Below, in pieces: positions 1 to 8,484 of a stretch of 44,203 nucleotides of DNA. The position numbers and the translations under genes are program-made. The stretch covers positions 1 through 44,203 of the forward strand of contig CAKVEW010000028.1 in NCBI GenBank assembly GCA_934746015.1. The letters run 5' to 3'. This DNA is from an uncultured Clostridium sp. (GTDB lineage: Bacteria; Bacillota; Clostridia; Clostridiales; Clostridiaceae). The first letter of the stretch is position 1. Each line of letters opens with the position of its first letter. The notes beneath the pieces are model-generated. The model was not told the origin of the DNA. It saw only the letters and a program-made list of their open reading frames with translations, and ran no database searches.

Positions 1-27
1 AAAGAATTTCTTTTAAATATAGAAGAA

Positions 28-82
28 GAGCTATCGCTAGCGGATTTTTTCACCTGCTAATGCGACAGCTCCTTTTTATTTT
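28..82 (+). terminator. Rho-independent terminator of an upstream unit
   Basis: An imperfect hairpin pairs GAGCT at 28-32 with AGCTC at 67-71. It continues through TCGC/GCGA and TAGC/GCTA-type inner pairs, with one mismatch and one bulge. A T-rich run (CTTTTTATTTTT) follows from 72. The U tract lies on the right-hand side, so it should stop + strand transcription arriving from a gene outside the window. No gene is visible before it. Confidence 0.65.
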
Positions 83-149
83 TAATATGTATATTTTATA
101 AATTTTAATGGAAAAGTAATAGTAAATAAAAAATAAACAAAATAAAAGT

Positions 150-167
150 TTGTTATTTAAATAACAA
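150..167. promoter_or_regulatory. Perfect 18-bp palindrome resembling a Rex operator
   Basis: TTGTTATTTAAATAACAA is a perfect inverted repeat. It is close to the clostridial Rex consensus TTGTTAA-N4-TTAACAA, differing at the seventh base of each half. Rex is the NADH/NAD+ sensing repressor, and adhE-type genes are known Rex targets in clostridia. The site lies about 220 bp before the adhE -35, which is far for simple repression. The base composition also makes a chance palindrome possible. Confidence 0.4.
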
Positions 168-272
168 TAATCAATAAGATATTTATATTTTACAACTGAA
201 ATATGAAAATACTATATTATCAGAATAATTAAATAATTGCAAAAAGTACAAAAATTAAAGCTGTAATTAGAA

Positions 273-298
273 ATATTGAAATTATATATTGAAATTAT
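273..298. repeat. Two tandem 13-bp copies in the adhE leader
   Basis: ATATTGAAATTAT occurs twice without a gap (273-285 and 286-298), followed by a degenerate partial third copy. It lies in the AT-rich gene-free leader before adhE. I see no function. Slippage in AT-rich DNA is the simplest explanation. Confidence 0.6.
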
Positions 299-390
299 AT
301 AAAATTATACTAAATTTATAGCATTTAATTGATTATTCTTAAGAAAAAGAAAAAAATAGAAAAAATATGATAAAAATTTAACAAAAAAGA

Positions 391-419
391 TTGACAAAAA
401 ATAGACAATGAAATACAAT
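391..419 (+). promoter_or_regulatory. Sigma-A type promoter of adhE
   Basis: TTGACA at 391-396 and TACAAT at 414-419 are separated by 17 bp, a near-consensus housekeeping promoter. The predicted start is near 426, giving a leader of about 79 nt before the adhE ATG. An imperfect Rex-like sequence (CTGTGA at 424-429, TTAAACAA at 435-442) overlaps that start. The rest of 83-504 is AT-rich DNA with no gene. Confidence 0.7.
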
Positions 420-504
420 AAGACTGTGATTAAGTTAAACAAATTTTAGAAAGATAACAAATAATTTTAAAAAATATAAATCTTATCATTTAGGAGGATA
501 TAAA

Positions 505-3132
505 ATGGTTGTAACAAATGCACAAGAATTAACTAAAAGAATTAATCAATTAAGAGAGGCTCAAAGAATTTTTGCAACTTATACTCAAGAACAAGTTGAT
601 AAAATTTTTAGACAAGCAGCAATAGCAGCAAATGATAATAGAATTAAATTAGCAAAAATGGCAGTTGCAGAAACTGGAATGGGTATAGTGGAAGATAAAG
701 TTATAAAAAACCATTTTGCAGCTGAATATATATATAACCAATATAAAGATATGAAAACTTGTGGAGTTTTAGAAGAAGATAAGACTTATGGAATTACTAA
801 AGTTGCTGAACCAATTGGAGTTATAGCAGCAATAGTTCCAACAACAAATCCAACATCAACAGCAATATTTAAAACTTTAATAGCTTTAAAAACTAGAAAT
901 GCAATTATAATTTCCCCACATCCAAGAGCAAAAAAAGCTACAATTGAAGCTGCAAAAATAGTTTTAGAAGCTGCAGTTAAGGCAGGAGCTCCAGAAGGAA
1001 TTATAGGATGGATAGATGAGCCATCAGTAGAATTATCACAAAATGTTATGAGAGAATCAGATATTATACTTGCAACAGGTGGTCCAGCTATGGTTAAAGC
1101 TGCATATTCATCTGGAAGACCAGCTTTAGGAGTTGGAGCAGGTAATACTCCAGCAATTATAGATGAAACTGCTCATATAAAAATGGCTGTAAATTCTATA
1201 CTTCTTTCTAAAACTTTTGATAATGGAGTTATTTGTGCATCAGAACAATCATTAGTAGTATTAGAACAAGTATACGATGAGGTTAAAAAAGAATTAAGCG
1301 AAAGAGGAGCTTATATCTTAAAGGGTGAAGAAGTAGATAAGGTAAGAAAAGTTATACTAAATGAAAAAGGTGGATTAAATGCTAATATAGTTGGTCAATC
1401 AGCTTATAAAATTGCAGAAATGGCAGGAGTTAATGTCGAAGCTTCAGCTAAGGTTTTAATAGGGGAAGTAGAATCAGTAGAGTTAGAAGAGCCATTTTCA
1501 CATGAAAAGTTATCACCAATTTTAGCTATGTATAAAGCAAAATCTTATGAGGAAGCTTTAGAAAAAGCAGCAAGATTAATTGAATTAGGTGGTATGGGTC
1601 ATACTTCAATTCTTTATACTGATCAAATTAAGTGTAGAGATAGAATATTACAATTTGGTGAAAAAATGAAAACTGCTAGAACTCTAATAAATATGCCAGC
1701 ATCACAAGGAGCTATAGGAGATATATTTAACTTTAGATTAGCACCATCACTAACTCTTGGATGTGGATCATGGGGAGGAAACTCAGTTTCAGAAAATGTT
1801 GGCCCTAAACACTTAATTAACATCAAGAGTATAGCTGAGAGGAGAGAAAATATGCTTTGGTTTAGAGTTCCAGAAAAAGTTTACTTTAAATATGGATGTT
1901 TACCTGTAGCTCTTGGAGAGTTAAAGGACATGGATAAAAAGAAGGCATTTATAGTAACTGATAAAGTATTATTTGATATGGGATATACTAATAAGGTAAC
2001 AGAAGTTTTAGAAAGAAATGGAATACAATTTAAAATATTCTCAGATGTAGAACCAGATCCAACACTTAGATGTGCAAAAGCTGGTGCTAAGGAAATGTTA
2101 GATTTTAATCCAGATGTAATAATAGCTTTAGGTGGCGGATCTGCTATGGATGCTGCTAAGATTATGTGGGTTATGTATGAACATCCAGAAGTTAACTTCC
2201 ATGATTTAGCTATGACATTTATGGATATAAGAAAGAGAATATATAAGTTCCCAAGAATGGGTAATAAAGCTATGATGGTTTCAATAGCTACATCAGCAGG
2301 TACAGGTTCAGAAGTAACTCCATTTGCTGTTATTACAGATGAAACTACAGGAGTTAAATACCCTCTAGCTGATTATGAATTAACTCCAGATATGGCAATA
2401 GTAGATGCTGAACTTATGATGACATCTCCTAAGGGATTAACTGCTTGTGCAGGTCTAGACGTATTAGTTCACTCAATAGAAGCATATGTTTCAATAATGG
2501 CATCAGAGTATACTAATGGATTAGCATTAGAAGCTATTAGATTAGTATTTAAATATTTACCAGATGCATATAATGAAGGAACTACTAATGTAAAGGCAAG
2601 AGAAAAAATGGCTCATGCATCATGTATGGCTGGTATGGCATTCTCAAATGCTTTCTTAGGAATTACTCATTCAATGGCACATAAATTAGGTGCATTCCAT
2701 CACTTACCACATGGTATGGCTAATTCATTATTAATGAATGAAGTAATAAGATTTAATGCAACAGATGCACCTACTAAGCAAGCAGCATTTGCTCAATACA
2801 AATATCCAAATGCAGCATGGAGATATGCTAGAATAGCTGATCATCTTGGCTTAGGTGGAAATAGTGAAGAAGAAAAAGTTGAATTATTAATAAAAGCTGT
2901 TGAAGAGTTACAAGCTAAATTAAATATGCCTAAGACAATAAAAGAAGCAGGTGTATCAGAAACTAAATTCTATGAAACTCTTGATGAAATGGTTGAGCAA
3001 GCATTTGATGATCAATGTACAGGAGCTAACCCAAGATATCCATTAATGAGCGAATTAAAAGAAATGTATATTAATGCTTATGAAGGACCTAAGGGCAAAG
3101 AAACAAAAAAAGCAACAAAAAAGAATAAATAA
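505..3132 (+). CDS. adhE: Bifunctional aldehyde-alcohol dehydrogenase AdhE
   Basis: Reduces acetyl-CoA to acetaldehyde and then to ethanol, consuming two NADH, in the cytoplasm. The family forms long filaments called spirosomes. The 875 residues match the usual full length of about 870-890. The N-terminal CoA-acylating aldehyde dehydrogenase half carries the catalytic Cys244 in DNGVICASEQ. A linker near 440-450 leads to the iron-dependent alcohol dehydrogenase half, with GGGSAMDAAK at 543-552. The expected Fe ligands fall at Asp652, His656, His722 and His736 (LDVLVHS, THSMAHK, HLPHG). The Lys-rich C-terminal tail is dispensable-looking. AGGAGG lies 7 nt before the ATG. The gene is monocistronic, with its own promoter and terminator. 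Redox control by Rex is suggested by the upstream palindromes. Confidence 0.97.
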   Translation: MVVTNAQELTKRINQLREAQRIFATYTQEQVDKIFRQAAIAANDNRIKLAKMAVAETGMGIVEDKVIKNHFAAEYIYNQYKDMKTCGVLEEDKTYGITKVAEPIGVIAAIVPTTNPTSTAIFKTLIALKTRNAIIISPHPRAKKATIEAAKIVLEAAVKAGAPEGIIGWIDEPSVELSQNVMRESDIILATGGPAMVKAAYSSGRPALGVGAGNTPAIIDETAHIKMAVNSILLSKTFDNGVICASEQSLVVLEQVYDEVKKELSERGAYILKGEEVDKVRKVILNEKGGLNANIVGQSAYKIAEMAGVNVEASAKVLIGEVESVELEEPFSHEKLSPILAMYKAKSYEEALEKAARLIELGGMGHTSILYTDQIKCRDRILQFGEKMKTARTLINMPASQGAIGDIFNFRLAPSLTLGCGSWGGNSVSENVGPKHLINIKSIAERRENMLWFRVPEKVYFKYGCLPVALGELKDMDKKKAFIVTDKVLFDMGYTNKVTEVLERNGIQFKIFSDVEPDPTLRCAKAGAKEMLDFNPDVIIALGGGSAMDAAKIMWVMYEHPEVNFHDLAMTFMDIRKRIYKFPRMGNKAMMVSIATSAGTGSEVTPFAVITDETTGVKYPLADYELTPDMAIVDAELMMTSPKGLTACAGLDVLVHSIEAYVSIMASEYTNGLALEAIRLVFKYLPDAYNEGTTNVKAREKMAHASCMAGMAFSNAFLGITHSMAHKLGAFHHLPHGMANSLLMNEVIRFNATDAPTKQAAFAQYKYPNAAWRYARIADHLGLGGNSEEEKVELLIKAVEELQAKLNMPKTIKEAGVSETKFYETLDEMVEQAFDDQCTGANPRYPLMSELKEMYINAYEGPKGKETKKATKKNK

Positions 3133-3144
3133 TTTTTAGATATA

Positions 3145-3180
3145 GAGATAGGGTACTAAATAGTATCCTATCTTTTATTT
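3145..3180 (+). terminator. adhE terminator
   Basis: AGATAGGGTAC (3146-3156) pairs with GTATCCTATCT (3163-3173) around a 6-nt loop, with one mismatch. TTTTATTTT follows. It lies 13 nt after the adhE stop. Confidence 0.85.
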
Positions 3181-3307
3181 TCTAGAAATTTATAAAAAAA
3201 TATCTATCACCTTTTTTTATTTAATAATAAACATAGAAATGACTTTTTTATGATATTATTTATATATGTATTTATAAAAAATTAATTTTTAATTTATGGA
3301 GGAATAA

Positions 3308-3817
3308 ATGAGGAAAAATGTATTAGTAAGTATGTTAGTTATAATTATAAGTATAGCTATAACAGGATGCCGAACTACTTCGAAGGATTTGCAAAGCAAA
3401 GAGAAAGATAAGATTAAGGATACTATAGATTTAGTATTGTCATATGAAAAAGGATATGATGATACTATGAAAAAACATATTAGTGAGAAAAATTTTTATG
3501 TATGTAATTATGCAGAATTTTATTCTAGATATATCGGTACAGTAGATATTAAAGAATATGAAAGTAAAATTATCAGCTTAAGAGAAGAACAAGACAGATA
3601 TATAGTTTGTATGACATTAAACCTTAAAGCAGTGTCATTAGAAGTACATCAGCATGATGATGGAAGTATTCATGAAGAAGGTAGTGATGAAGCAATTGGA
3701 GAAGATGTTCCAATTGAAGTAATTTTAAAGGAAAGAAATGGAGAGCTATATATAGAAGGATTTACAGAGTATGAAAACCTTGAAAAAGCTAAGGAATTAA
3801 ATGAAGGCTTTAAGTAG
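3308..3817 (+). CDS. Small putative lipoprotein of unknown function
   Basis: A 169-residue protein with a lipoprotein signal: basic start MRKN, hydrophobic residues 5-19, and lipobox ITGC with the lipidated Cys at 21. It should sit on the outer face of the membrane. The mature part is charged and has no domain I recognise. Its fold looks like the small alpha+beta domains of NTF2/DUF4829-type clostridial lipoproteins, but that is a guess. An acidic, His-containing stretch around 114-124 (His114, His116, His122 among Asp/Glu) could bind metal. GGAGG lies 5 nt before the ATG. It stands between adhE and rarA and shares no obvious role with either. Only 30 nt separate it from rarA, so co-transcription is possible. 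Confidence 0.75.
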   Translation: MRKNVLVSMLVIIISIAITGCRTTSKDLQSKEKDKIKDTIDLVLSYEKGYDDTMKKHISEKNFYVCNYAEFYSRYIGTVDIKEYESKIISLREEQDRYIVCMTLNLKAVSLEVHQHDDGSIHEEGSDEAIGEDVPIEVILKERNGELYIEGFTEYENLEKAKELNEGFK

Positions 3818-3847
3818 AAAATTTTATAAATAGAAAGAGTTGATTTA

Positions 3848-5092
3848 ATGAAACCATTAGCAGAAGCGATGAGACCTCAAAAGTTAGAAGATTTTATAGG
3901 ACAAAAAAATATACTTGGAAAAGGAAAGCCATTATATAATTTAATAATAAGTAAAAAAATCCCTAATTGTATTCTTTATGGACCACCTGGTACTGGTAAA
4001 ACAACATTAGCAAATATAATGGCTAATTATAGTGATAGAAAATTTTATAAATTAAATGCAACAACTGCATCAGTTAAGGATATTCAAGAAATAACTGAAA
4101 GTCTAGATAATTTACTTAATTATAATGGAGTAGTTATTTATATAGACGAATTACAACATTTTAGTAAAAAACAACAACAAGCTCTTTTAGAGTTTATTGA
4201 AAATGGAAGAGTAACATTAATAGCCAGTACTACTGAAAATCCATACTTTGCTATTCATAAAGCCATATTAAGTAGGTGTAATATCTTTCAATTTCAAGCA
4301 CTTAATATAGAAGAAATAATTGAAGGCTTAGAGAGAGCTATAAAAAGATTAATAAATGAAGGAATAGAGGTAGAGTATTCTAATGAAGCATTAAAATACA
4401 TATCAGAAATTTCTCAGGGGGATTATAGGAAGGCATATAATATATTAGAACTTGCTATTAATTCTCAGTTAACTAAGGTTAAAAATATAAATGTTGAATA
4501 TATAGAAGCTTTAAGCCAATCTCATATAAGGGCAGATGCAAGTGGAGATGAATATTATAATTTTTTAAGTGCACTTCAAAAAAGTATACGAGGAAGTGAT
4601 GCAGATGCTGCAGTTCACTATTTAGCAAGATTAATTAAGTCAGGAAATTTACAAGCTATAATAAGAAGAATTTCTGTAATTGCAGCAGAAGATATAGGTC
4701 TTGCCCATCCTAATGCACTTACTGTAATAAATTCAGGAGTAGAACTTGCTCTAAAGGTTGGTTTGCCAGAAGCTTCATTAATATTATCTGAATTAGTAAT
4801 ATATCTTGCAACACTACCAAAGTCAAATAGTGCATATATAGCAATATCTAAAGCTATGGAAGACCTAGAAAATAAAAATATAGGAGATGTTCCACAGCAT
4901 TTAAAAGATGCTCACTATTCAGGATCAAAAAACTTAGGTGTAGGAGGATATAAATATCCTCATGATTATGAAAATAATTATGTAAGTCAACAATATTTAC
5001 CAGATAATTTAGAAGGAATAAAATACTATAATCCACAAAATAATAAATATGAAAATAGCATAAAATACTATTGGGAGAATATAAAAAAATAA
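3848..5092 (+). CDS. rarA: Replication-associated recombination protein A (AAA+ ATPase)
   Basis: RarA/MgsA is a clamp-loader-like tetrameric ATPase that acts at stalled replication forks with SSB and RecA. The 414 residues are normal for Firmicutes. Walker A is GPPGTGKT near 45-52. Walker B is VIYIDELQHF near 96-105, followed by the sensor-1 segment LIASTTENP and the Arg finger context LSRC. The C-terminal MgsA domain is clear (AAEDIGLAHPNA, LPKSNSAYIA, YKYPHDYENN). In Proteobacteria the Walker B segment reads DEIHRF. The DELQHF form here seems to be a clostridial variant, not damage. The ribosome site (AGAAAGAG) is weak. In Bacillus, yrvN (rarA) also precedes an Rrf2 regulator and a cysteine desulfurase, so this order is conserved. 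Confidence 0.93.
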   Translation: MKPLAEAMRPQKLEDFIGQKNILGKGKPLYNLIISKKIPNCILYGPPGTGKTTLANIMANYSDRKFYKLNATTASVKDIQEITESLDNLLNYNGVVIYIDELQHFSKKQQQALLEFIENGRVTLIASTTENPYFAIHKAILSRCNIFQFQALNIEEIIEGLERAIKRLINEGIEVEYSNEALKYISEISQGDYRKAYNILELAINSQLTKVKNINVEYIEALSQSHIRADASGDEYYNFLSALQKSIRGSDADAAVHYLARLIKSGNLQAIIRRISVIAAEDIGLAHPNALTVINSGVELALKVGLPEASLILSELVIYLATLPKSNSAYIAISKAMEDLENKNIGDVPQHLKDAHYSGSKNLGVGGYKYPHDYENNYVSQQYLPDNLEGIKYYNPQNNKYENSIKYYWENIKK

Positions 5093-5151
5093 TATGGTAG
5101 AGAAAGAAATAGATTTAACAGTATAATTGCCTCTACAAAGAAGTGATATTA

Positions 5152-5180
5152 TTGACAATAATTAAGTGGTTTGATAATAT
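5152..5180 (+). promoter_or_regulatory. Sigma-A type promoter of the isc operon
   Basis: TTGACA at 5152-5157 and TAATAT at 5175-5180 are 17 bp apart (an overlapping GATAAT at 5173 gives 15). It drives iscR, which starts 50 nt downstream behind a strong AGGGGG site. IscR-type regulators usually repress their own operon. I could not pick out a clear Rrf2 operator here. Confidence 0.55.
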
Positions 5181-5230
5181 ATATGAAGTAAATACAAGTA
5201 AAATGGTCAACATTAAAAGGGGGAAGATTA

Positions 5231-5683
5231 ATGAAACTTTCTACTAAAGGAAGGTACGGGGTCAAGGCTATGGTAGACCTTGCTATGCACTATGGAGATA
5301 CCCCTGTTTCAATAAAAACAATCTCTCAAAGACAAAGTATATCTGAATATTATTTAGAACAATTATTTTCACCTTTAAGAAGGGCAAAACTTATAAAAAG
5401 TATAAGAGGAGCTCAAGGGGGATATGTTTTAAATAGTGCACCCAAAGATATTACAGTAGCGGATATTATGTATGTTCTTGAAGGGCCTGTAGAAATAGCA
5501 GAGTGTATTGAAGGAACTGAATGTGACAATATAGATTATTGTGCTACTAGATTGTTATGGGAAAAAATTAAAAATAGCATTGATGAAGTAATGGAAAGCA
5601 TAACACTTCAAGATATAGTTGATGATTATAATAGATTGAAACACGAAAGTGAATCTATTAAGTTTGTAAAGAGGAGCGAGTAA
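5231..5683 (+). CDS. iscR: Rrf2-family regulator, IscR type
   Basis: A 150-residue winged-helix repressor that senses Fe-S cluster status and controls the isc operon. The start [11 protein letters not shown] and recognition region SEYYLEQLF are typical Rrf2, with Glu43 at the position that tunes IscR DNA specificity. Cys92, Cys98 and Cys104 (CX5CX5C) match the three cluster-binding cysteines of E. coli IscR even in numbering. The fourth ligand position, 107 (His in E. coli), is Arg here (CATRLLW). The gene sits where Bacillus has cymR, a cysteine-free Rrf2 regulator. The cysteines argue for Fe-S sensing over CymR function. It is first in the operon, with iscS starting 2 nt after its stop. Confidence 0.9.
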   Translation: MKLSTKGRYGVKAMVDLAMHYGDTPVSIKTISQRQSISEYYLEQLFSPLRRAKLIKSIRGAQGGYVLNSAPKDITVADIMYVLEGPVEIAECIEGTECDNIDYCATRLLWEKIKNSIDEVMESITLQDIVDDYNRLKHESESIKFVKRSE

Positions 5684-5685
5684 AG

Positions 5686-6885
5686 ATGAAAAACGTGTAT
5701 ATGGACTATGCAGCAACTACTTATGTTAAACCAGAGGTTTTAGAAGAAATGATGCCTTTTTTTACAGAAAAGTATGGTAACCCATCATCTTTCTATGGTA
5801 TTTCAAGAGAAACTAAAATGGCTATAGACAAAGCTAGAAATAGAGTTGCAAAAGCTTTAAATTGTGATTTAAGTGAAGTTTATTTCACTGGTGGTGGTTC
5901 AGAATCAGATAACTGGGCAATTAAAGGAATTGCTTCAGCTCATAGAAAAAAAGGAAATCACATAATAACTACTAAAATTGAACACCATGCAGTTCTTCAT
6001 ACTTGTGAGTATTTAGAAAAACAAGGATTTGAAGTAACTTACTTAAATGTTGATAAAGAAGGCTTTATAGATTTAGAAGAACTAAAAAATGCCATAACTG
6101 ATAAGACTATATTAGTTTCAATTATGTTTGCAAATAATGAAATTGGAACTATTCAGCCTATAAAAGAAATAGGTGAAATTTGTAGAGAAAGAAAGGTTTT
6201 CTTCCATACAGATGCAGTTCAAGCAGTAGGAAATATACCGATAGATGTTAAAGAAATGAATATAGATTTATTATCTTTAGCAGGACATAAAATTTATGGA
6301 CCTAAAGGAATTGGTGCTCTTTATATAAGAAAAGGAGTAAGAATAGATAACTTAATTCATGGTGGTGGTCAAGAAAGAGCTAGAAGAGCTGGAACTGAAA
6401 ATACACCATCAATAGTAGGTCTTGGAAAAGCAATTGAACTTGCTACAGAAAATATAGAAGAACATAATAAAAAACTAATGATTCTTAGAGATAAATTAAT
6501 AGATGGATTATTAAAGGTACCTCATACTAGGCTAAATGGTCCTAGAGGGGATAAGAGGCTACCAGGTAATGTTAATATAACATTTGAGTTTATTGAAGGG
6601 GAATCTATTCTTCTATCATTAGATTTTGAAGGAGTATGTGCTTCAAGTGGAAGTGCTTGTACTTCTGGGTCTTTAGATCCATCTCATGTTTTATTAGCTA
6701 TTGGGTTGCCTCATGAGCTAGCACATGGATCTTTAAGGCTAACATTAGGTGATGGATCTACAGAAGAAGATGTTAATTACGTTTTAGAAGTAGTACCACC
6801 TATTATTGAAAGATTAAGAAATATGTCACCATTATGGGAAGACTTTATTAAGAAGGGAGAAAAATACTATGATGTACAGCGATAA
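5686..6885 (+). CDS. iscS: Cysteine desulfurase, IscS/NifS type
   Basis: A PLP enzyme that removes sulfur from L-cysteine as an enzyme-bound persulfide and passes it to IscU and to MnmA. The 399-residue length fits IscS. The PLP Lys202 is in [10 protein letters not shown]. The catalytic Cys325 is in [10 protein letters not shown] on the mobile loop, the longer-loop group I form. The conserved cofactor-site His (IEHHAVLH) is near 100. The start is set by GAGGAGCGAG just upstream. Its 3' end overlaps iscU by 17 nt, so the two are translationally coupled. There are no hscA, hscB or ferredoxin genes nearby, so this is the reduced isc system typical of clostridia. NifS could equally be used as a name. 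Confidence 0.95.
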   Translation: MKNVYMDYAATTYVKPEVLEEMMPFFTEKYGNPSSFYGISRETKMAIDKARNRVAKALNCDLSEVYFTGGGSESDNWAIKGIASAHRKKGNHIITTKIEHHAVLHTCEYLEKQGFEVTYLNVDKEGFIDLEELKNAITDKTILVSIMFANNEIGTIQPIKEIGEICRERKVFFHTDAVQAVGNIPIDVKEMNIDLLSLAGHKIYGPKGIGALYIRKGVRIDNLIHGGGQERARRAGTENTPSIVGLGKAIELATENIEEHNKKLMILRDKLIDGLLKVPHTRLNGPRGDKRLPGNVNITFEFIEGESILLSLDFEGVCASSGSACTSGSLDPSHVLLAIGLPHELAHGSLRLTLGDGSTEEDVNYVLEVVPPIIERLRNMSPLWEDFIKKGEKYYDVQR

Positions 6886-7300
6886 GGTAATGGATCATTT
6901 TAGAAATCCAAGAAATGTGGGGGAAATTGATAATGCAAGTGGTGTTGGAGAAGTTGGAAATGCCAAATGCGGAGACATAATGAAGGTTTATTTAAAAATA
7001 GAAGATAATATAATAAAAGATGCTAAATTTAAAACCTTCGGTTGTGGATCTGCTATTGCATCTTCATCAATGGCAACAGAATTAATTATAGGAAAAACAG
7101 TTGAAGAAGCTTGGGAACTATCAAATAAGGCAGTTGCAGAAGCTTTAGATGGACTTCCACCTGTAAAAATGCACTGTTCTGTATTAGCAGAAGAAGCAAT
7201 ACATAAAGCAATAAATGACTATAGAAAAAATGCAGGATTAGAGCTTTGGGATTTCGAAGAACATGATGACATTCACGATCATGTACATGGAGATGAGTAG
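6869..7300 (+). CDS. iscU: Fe-S cluster scaffold protein, IscU/NifU N-domain type
   Basis: The scaffold on which [2Fe-2S] clusters form from iron and IscS sulfur. The 143 residues contain the three cluster cysteines Cys34 (KCGD), Cys59 (FGCGSA) and Cys103 (MHCS), plus the conserved Asp36. The LPPVK motif precedes Cys103, as in IscU proteins that meet HscA, although no hscA is next to it. It is IscU-like, not SufU-like, because the SufU insertion is absent. The last 12 residues, [12 protein letters not shown], are an acidic His-rich tail absent from E. coli IscU and could bind metal. Two ATGs in a row (6869, 6872) make the exact start uncertain by one codon. Confidence 0.93.
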   Translation: MMYSDKVMDHFRNPRNVGEIDNASGVGEVGNAKCGDIMKVYLKIEDNIIKDAKFKTFGCGSAIASSSMATELIIGKTVEEAWELSNKAVAEALDGLPPVKMHCSVLAEEAIHKAINDYRKNAGLELWDFEEHDDIHDHVHGDE

Positions 7301-7308
7301 AGATTAAT

Positions 7309-8391
7309 ATGAAAAAGAAAGTTGTTATAGGCATGAGTGGCGGAGTTGATAGCTCTGTTGCTGCCTATCTTTTAAAAGAACAAGGTTACGATGTTATAGG
7401 CGTAACAATGAAACATTTTGACGATGAATCTGAAGACTATGTTGAAAGAGAAGGGGGATGCTGTTCACTTTCATCAGTAGAGGATGCTAGAAGAGTTGCT
7501 GATAAGTTAGGAATCCCTTTCTACGTTCTTAACTTTAAAGAGTCTTTTAAAGAGAAGGTAATAGATTATTTTGTGCAAGAGTATATGGAAGGTAAAACAC
7601 CTAATCCATGTATAGCTTGTAATAAGCATATAAAGTTTGATGAATTTTTAAGAAGATCTAAAGGAATTGGAGCAGATTATGTTGCTACAGGCCATTATGC
7701 TAAAATTAAACAAAATGAAGATGGTAGATATCTTTTAATTAGAGCTGATGACGATAGGAAAGATCAAACTTATGCGTTATATAATTTTACTCAAGAGCAA
7801 TTAAGTCAAACTTTAATGCCTTGTGGAGATTATACAAAGGATAAAATAAGAGAAATAGCTAAGGAAATTGGTTTAGCAGTTCATAATAAAAAAGATAGCG
7901 AAGAAATATGTTTTATACCAGATAATAATCATGGTAAATTTATTACGTTAGTTAGACCTAATGAAGTAAATGAAGGAAACTTCGTTGATAAAAATGGTAA
8001 TATACTTGGAAAACATAAAGGAATAGTATATTATACTATAGGTCAAAGAAAAGGATTAGGTATAGCTTTAGGAAGACCAGTTTTTGTTACAGATATAAAT
8101 CCTAATGCTAATGAAGTAGTTCTTGGACCAGAAGAAGATATCTTTAAAACAGATTTAGTTGCAAAGGATATTAATTTTATTCCTTTTGATAAGCTTGAAA
8201 AAGAAATGACAGTACAAGCAAAAGTAAGATATTCAGCAAAACCTTGTGAAGCTATAATATACCCTTTGGAAGATGGCAAGATTAAGGTTTCATTTAAGGA
8301 TAAGCAAAGAGCCATAACTAAAGGACAGTCAGTTGTTTTTTATGATGGAAATATAGTAGTTGGTGGCGGAATAATAGAAAAAATTATATAA
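7309..8391 (+). CDS. mnmA: tRNA-specific 2-thiouridylase MnmA
   Basis: Thiolates U34 of the tRNAs for Lys, Glu and Gln, using ATP and persulfide sulfur. The 360 residues are full length. The PP-loop GMSGGVDSS is at 8-16. The nucleophilic Cys101 is in TPNPCIAC and the persulfide-bearing Cys201 is in SEEICFIP, equivalent to Cys102 and Cys199 in E. coli. The tRNA-contact and C-terminal beta-barrel domains follow ([19 protein letters not shown]). It is the last gene of the isc operon, 8 nt behind iscU, so IscS is its likely sulfur donor without a separate Tus relay. A GGCCSL segment near 49-54 has two extra cysteines of unknown role. The terminator at 8397 closes the operon. Confidence 0.96.
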   Translation: MKKKVVIGMSGGVDSSVAAYLLKEQGYDVIGVTMKHFDDESEDYVEREGGCCSLSSVEDARRVADKLGIPFYVLNFKESFKEKVIDYFVQEYMEGKTPNPCIACNKHIKFDEFLRRSKGIGADYVATGHYAKIKQNEDGRYLLIRADDDRKDQTYALYNFTQEQLSQTLMPCGDYTKDKIREIAKEIGLAVHNKKDSEEICFIPDNNHGKFITLVRPNEVNEGNFVDKNGNILGKHKGIVYYTIGQRKGLGIALGRPVFVTDINPNANEVVLGPEEDIFKTDLVAKDINFIPFDKLEKEMTVQAKVRYSAKPCEAIIYPLEDGKIKVSFKDKQRAITKGQSVVFYDGNIVVGGGIIEKII

Positions 8392-8396
8392 CAAAG

Positions 8397-8440
8397 AAAA
8401 ATTCCTATATTTTATTATATGGGAATTTTTTTTATTTTTT
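8397..8440 (+). terminator. Terminator of the isc-mnmA operon
   Basis: AAAATTCCTATAT (8398-8410) pairs with ATATGGGAATTTT (8417-8429) over 13 bp with one G-T pair and a 6-nt loop. A long T run follows (8426-8440). The hairpin covers the first possible ATG (8419) of the next open frame, which argues that frame starts later. Confidence 0.88.
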
Positions 8441-8484
8441 GGGAAAAAATAATTCTATGGTTCGTAGAAGGGTATGGTGATAGA

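Noticed and set aside
1433..1439. TGTCGAA, an exact Spo0A-box core
   Set aside because: It lies inside adhE coding sequence (Val-Glu-Ala codons), far from any promoter. A 7-mer is expected by chance.
8419..8484. N-terminal extension of the PRC-barrel gene (MGIFFIFWEK...)
   Set aside because: The ATG sits in the 3' arm and U tract of the mnmA terminator hairpin and has no ribosome site. The PRC domain starts after the later ATG.
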